Shown here: piece after piece, positions 56,275 to 64,000 of the stretch
How the letters are laid out: the number at the start of each line of letters is the position of its first letter
Position numbering within the stretch: the first letter of the stretch is position 1
Source: Hevea brasiliensis
Taxonomy: Eukaryota; Streptophyta; Magnoliopsida; Malpighiales; Euphorbiaceae
NCBI RefSeq assembly: GCF_030052815.1
Contig: NC_079496.1
Coordinates: 44,293,593 to 44,357,592 of the forward strand
DNA length: 64,000 nucleotides
Direction of reading: 5' to 3'
The notes under the pieces: model-generated
Database searches by the model: none
The model's input: the letters and a program-made list of their open reading frames with translations, nothing else
What the model was told of the DNA's origin: nothing
Translations under genes and position numbers: made by a program

Positions 56275-59200
56275 TGTGACATCCCTTACCCGTCTACGGT
56301 GTAGCCGAGCAAGTTATGCCACTCAGTGTGCCGGAGCACCAATTTATGTTTCTATTACAATTTATCCCTTTTAATTCATTTATTTTCAATTTTTGATAAA
56401 TCTGAATTTTTTTGTAAATTTTATAGAAAATTTGGCAGAGTGCCGACTGTAAATTGGAAAAAGAGTTCTTCTGAACCTGTTTACAAACACTTCAAAAATA
56501 ATTTCCAAATCCAAACTCCATTATACACATTCAAGTCAATCTATAAAATCTCAATCTCAAATCACAACACTATTTTCAGAACTTTTTCTTTTCACTTCAT
56601 TGCTGGAGGCACATTCATAAATATTTCTCAACATTTCATTTATCAAACATACATTATGCATAAAATTTTAATAATATGAAATTTCATATATTTACATCAT
56701 TACATAATTACAAGAGTTTATAGTTACAATCCAAAGCTAATACAAAATGCAAAATATAAAATGCTACCCAAAATCCTAATGTCCTACCATATGCAGTGCA
56801 GATGTGAGGTGACTCTGGACTCCGAATGTAGCTCTGAAGGCTCATCCTGTCTAGTGTCTACTGGGCTCCCCAGCTAGGTCTCCGGTACCTGCGCGTGGCA
56901 AAAGCGACGCACTAAGCAATTCTGGTTAGTGGTGACAATATAAAATAAAATAAAGTAAAATATAATATTAACTTCTTCATGCATTTTATTAATTGTTTCC
57001 TTGATGATTTTGAGCTTCTTTGTGTTTTATTGTAATCATTCTTGATATTTAATTTCCGTATTTTCCTTAATAATCAATTCAATTATAGTTATACTTTTCC
57101 ATGCCCAAGTAACCTATACAAGTTGACCGGACTGAATAAACGGGTAAACTAACACTGGGTACTAGGTACCCCGAGCCGTCACACCATCGGTCACAATGTG
57201 TCTCCCGGTGTGCAAACAGAATGGCTAATAAGCCATAAAAGCAATAAGGCATAAAGCTAAGTAAAACATCATAATCAGTATAGCCATAGGCTATCACATC
57301 ACAGAATGGCAATGAAGCCATACATCATACGCAGTACTGCTATCAAAACCCTATTGGCATGCCAAGCTATCCAAACCAATCTTGTTAGGTATACTAGGGC
57401 ATTTTACACTTTTGAGTTTTACAATTTTTGAATTTCAAGTTTTAATGTTACTATTCACTTCATTAGTCAATCAAAATGTTGACTTTTGCATAGACAATAG
57501 GTATATTGGTTTTTATAGTCCCAACATACCACATTTTGCATTCAAAATTTGTTGGTATTGGTTGCCAATACCATTTCTAAGCTTAAAGTTAATTGAGCAG
57601 AATTTTCAGTTTTCATACCTTATCTTTACTGTTCTATTTGTCATTTTTACAGTGGGAATTTGGCAAAATGATCAACATGAAAGTTGTTCCTTATTTTGTC
57701 TAGTTGAATTTCTTTTTTTCATTCACTCCATTTGGAGTTTTGTAGCTCAAGTTATGGTCCATAAACTACAACTGGCCGGCTTGAAATTTTTCTGGACTAA
57801 CCATATCTACAGTGCAGTGAACAGTGACTGCAACTCCCTTGTTGGATAGGTTCTGGTTATAATTTGGGTTAGGTTCCTTCATGAAAGTAGTTGTATATAT
57901 CTCAGCTTGTTGCTGGTAAAATTTTAGGTCAATTGGACCTTTCTACATTGAGTTATGGCCAAATGAACAATCATTGTTCATTTGGTCATTCTGCAGAAAC
58001 AGATTGCAGGTCACCCGGATTAGGGCAAGCTTTTGGTCCACTTGGTTTGGTTTTATGGGCATGGTTTCTCCATCAAAGTTGTGCCATTATGTGTCTAGTT
58101 TCATGTCCAATTAGCCTTGCACCAATTAAACCTCTACAATTCAAGTTATGGCTACCCAAACCTGCTGGACTCAAGTCCAATTCTGCAGGTCAATTTCATG
58201 GTAGCCACACCAAACCCAATCCCATCACTCAACACACTTCATTTTTTATTTAAACAGAACTAAATGGTCACTAATTGACCATTAAAACCTATTTTCATCA
58301 TCGCATAGTCAAAATCTCATTTTTCGACGCCAAACCCTAACTCACACATTACCCTTCATGCATTTTCATTGCATTTCTTCAATCCACTTAGTAAATACAT
58401 ATTATGGGCAGCCATGCTTTTAATTTCATTAAACGCAACACAATCAAACCCTAACCATGGCTACCAAAAATCTAGGGTTTCCATCCCAATGGTATTCAAC
58501 AATTTTTCTTTGCAATTTACACATATTCAAAGTTCTTAACATGAATTTAAAGAAAAATTCATGGTTGGGTCACTAACCTCAAAGGAGTGAGGTTTTCCCA
58601 CTTGCTAAAACTCTTATTTTCCTCTTCTTTTTGCTCCCAAAAGGAGCACTAAGGTGTAGGAGCAAGTTTTTGTGTTGAGAAATTTAAGTTTTAATGGATG
58701 AAAACCAAGAAATCAAGCTTGGGTAAAGCTTGGCTATGGAGGGCTATGATGGGAGAGTTTTACGTCAAGTAGAAGAAGAGAGAGGAGGTCTAATTTTTCT
58801 TCTTCACTTTCTGCCCATTTAGTCTCTTTTATATACCTTGGTGACATGTGTCAACACTTGATTGGGTTGGAGACTTTTAATGACATCCTCATGATGTCAT
58901 AATTTCAATTTCTTTCATTTTTCCATCCTTTTCTTGTCCAATTAATTTTAATTAAATTTTTAACAACATTTAATCATATTTTATGTTATATAAATTATTT
59001 ATTTAACTAGACAAGTTGGCCCAAAAATCATCTCTAAAGACAAAATGACCAAAATGCCCTCCGTTTGGCTTAACGGGCCAAAATTGTCTTTACCGATTGA
59101 AAAATTTTTCTAAGTATTTTCTTGGCATTCTAATGCCATAAGAACCTCAATGACCCTTCTCTGGAGTCCCAAAATTTATTTTATAATTTTTTCTAAATTT

Positions 59201-59286
59201 TTTTTTCCGAGCGTTCTAGCTGTTCGAACCGACACTGGTCACCGGAACAGTAGACTGTACGGACTAGCTAAAGTGAGGATGTTATA
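56275..59286 (-). mobile_element. E7: solo gypsy LTR, 3.0 kb, inside the E4 5' LTR
   Basis: The + strand reads TGTGACATCCC...GATGTTATA (normally GTTACA, so one base has changed at the LTR tip). TSD: gtttg at 56270-56274 and 59287-59291, perfect. Minus-strand double hairpin about 56892-56930 with one stem mismatch. Modules near 57746, 57950 and 58142. It formed by recombination between the LTRs of a full element. Confidence 0.92.
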
Positions 59287-60388
59287 GTTTGTGTCCAAAC
59301 GCTAACTTTACCATTTCAAATTTTTGCATTTACTTACACTTCACTATCCTAATCAATAGATTAGTGTTAAGGGCAGCTAGGGTACCATTTTAATTCAAGG
59401 AAATCCTCAAAACCCTACCAAGCCCAAGGCTATCGAATTTTTGAGAAAGGTATACACATGATATTTATTCAATTTTCTTGTAAATTTGCACTCAATCCCA
59501 CTCCTTCAACATGAATTGAAAGAGAAAGAACAAGTTTGGTCACTAACCTTTAATGGAGTCAATTTTCAAGCTTGTAAAAGCTCTTCTTTGTCACTTCTTT
59601 TTGCTCCCAAAAGCTTCACCAAGATGAAATATCAAGGTTTTGTGTTGACAACTTAGGGTTTTGTTGAGAAAAGACTAAGAAAATGAAGCTTTGGTAAACA
59701 AAAATGAAAATGAGAGAGGAATATGGTGCGGCTTGTATGGAAGGAAGATGGCTGATGATTATTCTAGATTTTTTGACTTCTTTTCTTTCCCTTTTATGTA
59801 TTATAAATAATTTTCTTACATTTTGATTGGCCTAAAATTTTAAATGACCTCATGCTTACCTCATAAATCAATTTATCTTTATTCTTTTCTTTTTCTTTAC
59901 TACTCACTTTTAATTTCATTTTTAGCAATGTTTATTCATATTTAATATCATATAATTTATATACTTAATTGGACAAGTTGGTCAAAAATCATCTCTGAAG
60001 ACGAAATGACCAAAATGTCCTCCGTTTGGCTTAACAAGCTAAAATTGTGTGTACCGATTGATAAAATTTTCCTTATGTTTTATTGAGACCCCAATAATCC
60101 TTTCCTGAGGTCCCAAAAATTATTTCATGGAGTTTTTCCTAGGTCTAGGGTTACTAACGGCCCTCGTCGTCACTTCCCGTTAGGGTCACTCATCACTGGG
60201 GCTATGGCTCATTTAACCTTAGTGCATTTCATTTCTAAAAATTTTCCTTAATTTTTCTTATCATTATTTGGTTTATTTATAACTCCTCACGCTAGTCTAA
60301 TTATAATTTCAAATATTCTAGCTGTCTGGACCAACATTGGTCACCGGAATAGTAGAACGTACAGACTACCTAAAGTGAGGATGTTACA
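59287..60388 (-). repeat. E4 5' LTR, outer piece
   Basis: It resumes with the duplicated gtttg and matches 37205-38330 of the 3' LTR. It includes the GC-rich block (60300-60360) and ends GTTACA at 60388, followed by target atgta. Total 5' LTR length without E7 is about 3.13 kb. Confidence 0.9.
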
Positions 60389-61759
60389 ATGTATCACCAT
60401 CTCATGGTGCCACATGTCACCATGTGAAAAGACCAATTTTCCCTTGCTTTTTGATTTGAGTTCTCAACCCAAAATTATAATTTCTCCTCTTTAAATCAAT
60501 TTATATCAAATATAAATTAATTAATTAATCTCCATTAATTAATTTCTCATAATTAAATTCATATTTAATCAAATTAAATATAAATTTAATTTATACTATA
60601 CATCCAATAACCTATATTTGATTTTAAGTTATGCTAGGGACTTTGTAATCTTATTGCAAACCAAACCTTTTTAATTAATTAATTAAACTCTTTAATTAAT
60701 CAATTAAATCACATTTTAAATGGTGATTTGCTTGTGTTGATGTGTGACTTACTATGCTCATTACTTATTGGCAATGAGAAATGATATTAACTCTTAATAT
60801 CATTAGAACTCTTTCTTACCGTAAATGATCTCTCTAAATCATATCAGGCATCTCATAGACCATGGTTGACACCTAGCATAGTAAGCCATGGCCACCTAGT
60901 CAGTAATAAGGAATATCTTAAATGAACCTTTAATCATATGTTACCATGCACTAGAATCTCTCCGTTATAAAATCCCAATTCAAGATGGAGTCATGATTAA
61001 TGTCAAACTCCATTTGCTATGAACATTATGTTCTCTCTTAATTCCAGTTCTTGATTAATTAGATTTTCTTGTCAGAAACTCTTTTCTGACTAAATCTGTC
61101 TGTCCTGGGTAGGAACTTGAAACATCAAGAATAATTAAATGAATATAGGATTTTATCCCTATTTACTTAATGTAACGGATTCCATCTTGATCAACACCTA
61201 TCTCCATATATAACTAATAGGAGCCAACACAAGCCCATATACCCATACACAGTACAAGTGTGAAAGCAGTATCAAACTCAAACCACCTATATACAAGATA
61301 AATGTGTTATCTCAGGTCTAAAGATTATATGTACTGATATGATATATGACAATGCATTGACGAGAGTAAACTCCATGTGCTTGTCATATGCGTCACTAGT
61401 TCGGCCTACTTATCATGTATAAGTGCCTATCATGTTTGTTATGTGGCATGAGACTTACCACTCCACCTTATTTATATCTCGTATAAATACCTTGGAAATA
61501 AACATGATTACAATATTTCTGGATAAGTCATGTCCTTTGTGAAGTATCCTGGATTATGAACCGGTTTATGATACTTTGTGCTAGAAATACTGTCACTCAT
61601 ACTCTTAACAACTTAAGAATAGGATTTCTAACAAAATATCAATGGACGTTTTCAATTACACATAAATAATTTATGTAAACCAAAAAGTGAAAATGCTTTT
61701 TTATTAATAAAATATGTACAAGATACATACAAAATGATATACTCTAGGGCATACTACCA
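60389..61759 (-). repeat. Copia 5' LTR, U3-side piece
   Basis: It resumes after E4 with atgta and matches 9490-10865 of the 3' LTR with scattered changes and small indels. A 20-bp insertion near 60866 (ACCTAGCATAGTAAGCCATG) repeats neighbouring words. It ends GGGCATACTACCA at 61759. No gene is present. Confidence 0.87.
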
Positions 61760-63699
61760 ACACAACATACCCCATTTTGCATTCTACACATGTTGGTATT
61801 TGCTGCAAATTCAATTTCAAAACTCATTTAATGTTATTTCAAATTTTCAGATTTCATGCCTTATGTTTACTGTTCCATTGGTCATTGCTACAGTAAACAT
61901 TTGACCAAACTCTATTCATCAAAGTTGTTCCTTATTGTCTCTTATTTAATTTTATTTTTTGAATCACTTCATTTGGAGTTTTCTAACTTAAGTTATACTT
62001 ATTTCTTTAGGACTGGCCGGATTGGTATATACCCATAATTTCTAGGCAGAATTTGTTCTGGCAGTTTTGGTACCCTGACTTTAGCTAGCAATTCAGATGG
62101 GTTATAGTCAGAATTTAGGTTTGTGTTCTTTATGAAAGTTGTTCTAAATTGTCTAAGCTTTCCATTGATATACAATTTAGGTCAATTGGACATTTCTTCG
62201 CTGAGTTATGATCATTTAAATAAACACTGTTCATTTGATCATTTTCCAGGGACAGCTTGTGTGTTACCCGGATTGAAGTAATTTTTTAGGTCAACTTAGG
62301 TGGGTGTTCTAGGCAGGGTTTTTTCATCAAAGTTGTGCCATTATGTATCTAGTTGCACCTTTAATTAGCCTTGCACCAATTGGAGCTACACAAGTTCAGT
62401 TAAGGCTCTCCAAACACACTAGACTCTTGTGGTCCAAAATTGATCACAAATGGCAGCCTACCCAACTCACAATCCAATGCCACAATTTGCCTCATTTTAT
62501 GGTTAAACCTCACTAAATGGTCACTAATTGACCTTTAAAATGTTCATCAACCATCACATGACCAAAACCCTAATTTTACTCAAAACCCCAAATTCTCAAA
62601 TTTCAATTCTTACATTACACCTACAATTCATGTTCTAATCATGAAATTCATGTCAAGGCAGCTAGCATACTACTTTAATTTAAAGAAAATCATTAAAAAG
62701 CTAACAAGTCCATGGCTACCGAAATCATGGGAGGCATATACAAAGGGTTCCCATCCCATTTCCTTAGAATTTCAAACTTAATTCAAGTCCCTAAACATGA
62801 ATTGAGTGAGATAGAGAAGAAATTGAGCACTAACCTTAGTTGAAAAAATTCTCACACTTGCAAAACCTCTTTATTTCCTTTCCTTTTTTGCTACCTCAAG
62901 TTTACACAAGGTATAAATATCAAATTTAGTGAAAACAAGGTAGGGTTTTATGGTGATTTAAGGTGGGACTTAGAGCTTTGTTGAGATGGCAATGGTGGAA
63001 CACCAAAGAGCTGGTTCAGCCAGCTGAAGAAGAACAGGTAAATCTGATTTTTTTTTCTTTAATTTTTATCTCTTTTAATGGTTTTAAGATGGCTTGTTGC
63101 ATTGTGATTGGTGGGAGCTTTTTAATGACATCATTATGATGTCATACTCATGTAATAGATCCATTTACTTCATTTTTTTTGTTTTGTTCTTCTTTCTATT
63201 TATTTTTAATTAAGTATTTAGTAATATTTATTCACATTTTATGTCATATAATTTATATACTTAACCAGACAAGTTGGTCAAAAATCATCTTTGAAGGTGA
63301 AATAATCAAAATGCCCTTCGTTTTGCTTAACAGACTAAAATTTTCTATACCGATTTAAAAATTTCTCTGAGCATTTTCTTAGCATTCTAGTGCCATCAAA
63401 AGCTCAATAACTCTTCACTGGAGTCCCAAAAATTAATTCATTGGGTTTACCTATGGGTATAGGGTCGATACCTGTCTTTACAATCGCTTCCCATTAGGTC
63501 ACCCATCGCTAAAGCACCGGCTCATTTAACTTTGTTTTATTTTATTTCTAAAATTTTCCTTAATTTTTCTTACCATTATTTGAATTATTTATGACTCATC
63601 ACTTTAATCTAAATAAAATTTCAACATTCTAGCTGTCCGGACAGACATTGATCACCGGAATAGTAGAATATACGAATTAACTAAAGTGAGGTTGTTACA
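61760..63699 (-). repeat. 5' part of a minus-strand gypsy LTR into which the copia element inserted
   Basis: It begins mid-LTR (matching E7 near 57530) and ends GTTACA at 63699, the LTR start on the minus strand. It contains the GC-rich block (63625-63660), the second shared block (63490-63530) and a weakened palindrome near 62208-62240. It is the most diverged LTR of this type here, in keeping with being the oldest layer. The rest lies beyond the left window edge. The frame at 61856 is fortuitous. Confidence 0.83.
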
Positions 63700-64000
63700 G
63701 AAATGATAAGTTATGAGGAGAGTTGAATTTCGGCAGCCATGGGATAAGTTGGAGTTTGATACTCTTAATTGATAAAAATTAGTCTAGTGATGATGTTTGA
63801 TGAGTTTGTATACATTAAAAGTTGCATGAATTGAGTTTGTATGAATTATGAAAATTTAAGTTAGGGTTTTAATAAAAAATTAGGGTTTTTATGTTATTAC
63901 TTGAAATTGACCTTGTTGTGATGGATTTTTGATCAATAGAAGTGCCATGTATACCAAATTGTAGTTTGGGAGATTGGAGGAAATTGAATTGGGAGTGTAC
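63700..64000 (+). repeat. Probable interior of a + strand gypsy LTR, outermost layer
   Basis: GAATTTCGGCAGCCATGGG and the following AT-rich sequence with TTAGGGTTTT resemble the middle of the E2 and E5 LTRs (near 17790 and 47650-47820). Similarity is loose. No gene is seen. Confidence 0.5.

Larger units (their letters stand above)
16528..60388 (-). mobile_element. E4: old full-length Ty3/gypsy (Tekay/Del-like), minus strand, hosting four insertions
   Basis: Both LTRs, primer site, gag, protease, RT, RNase H, integrase, chromodomain-like tail and polypurine tract can be found once the insertions are subtracted. Its own length is then about 11.2 kb (LTRs about 3.19 and 3.13 kb, interior about 4.87 kb), close to E2 at 11.0 kb. 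TSD: atgtg at 16523-16527 and atgta at 60389-60393, both matching the unbroken copia site near 9490. Coding parts carry many stops and lost catalytic residues. Passengers are E2 and E3 (3' LTR), E5 (pol intron) and E7 (5' LTR). Confidence 0.9.
9448..61759 (-). mobile_element. Ty1/copia element with LTRs of about 2.1 kb, minus strand, heavily interrupted
   Basis: The copia parts are the truncated 3' LTR (9448-10865), the interior (10866-15788) and the 5' LTR in two pieces (15789-16527 and 60389-61759). E4 and its passengers split the 5' LTR. Protein order on the minus strand is gag, protease, integrase, RNase H, as in copia, but the RT core is missing. LTR ends are TGGTAG...TTCA on the coding strand. 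The element inserted into a gypsy LTR that resumes at 61760; the left TSD is outside the window. It is the oldest fully delimited insertion here and is disabled by stops and deletions. Confidence 0.85.

Overview
The window reads as heterochromatin from a flowering plant and consists entirely of transposable elements. I find no host gene, tRNA, rRNA or CRISPR array. The plant origin rests on Ty3/gypsy elements of the Tekay/Del chromovirus type (LTRs of 3-4 kb beginning TGTAACA, an initiator-Met primer site TGGTATCAGAGC, a chromodomain-like pol end) plus one Ty1/copia element with a similar primer site. The species cannot be read from the sequence. Nearly every short reading frame outside the gag/pol remnants lies inside an LTR and is fortuitous.

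The layout is a nest that can be unpicked with target-site duplications (TSDs). Outermost is a + strand LTR fragment (63700-64000), carrying a minus-strand LTR (61760-63699). A minus-strand copia element (9448-61759) interrupts that LTR. The copia 3' LTR is cut by a minus-strand gypsy LTR (7703-9447), which is itself cut by gypsy element E1 (1-7702). The copia 5' LTR is cut by a complete but old minus-strand gypsy element, E4 (16528-60388, TSD atgtg/atgta). E4 hosts four insertions: E2 (16819-27853, near-complete, TSD ttaca/ataca), E3 (28268-35838, TSD atgta), E5 (39128-50163, TSD attac/gttac) and solo LTR E7 (56275-59286, TSD gtttg). E5 contains a further solo LTR, E6 (40488-43804, TSD gtttt).

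E2 and E4 are gag-pol elements (gag, protease, RT, RNase H, integrase, chromodomain-like tail), both now disabled. E1 and E5 form a second family that keeps gag but has only shreds of pol. E3 is two near-identical 3.6-kb LTRs around a 355-bp interior with primer site and polypurine tract but no genes. Elements like E1, E3 and E5 would depend on proteins from relatives such as E2 or E4.

The most interesting structure lies outside the reading frames: a tandem double hairpin at the probable RNA start, preserved across families with compensatory changes; an array of 3-4 degenerate modules spaced about 180-225 bp inside the LTRs; perfect palindromes within those modules; a 75-bp phase-0 GT-AG intron in the integrase gene shared by E2 and E4; and short scrambled patches with a recurrent CAGT-to-CGAT change, probably sequencing errors at densely methylated sites. 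All comparisons were made by eye; no alignment was computed.
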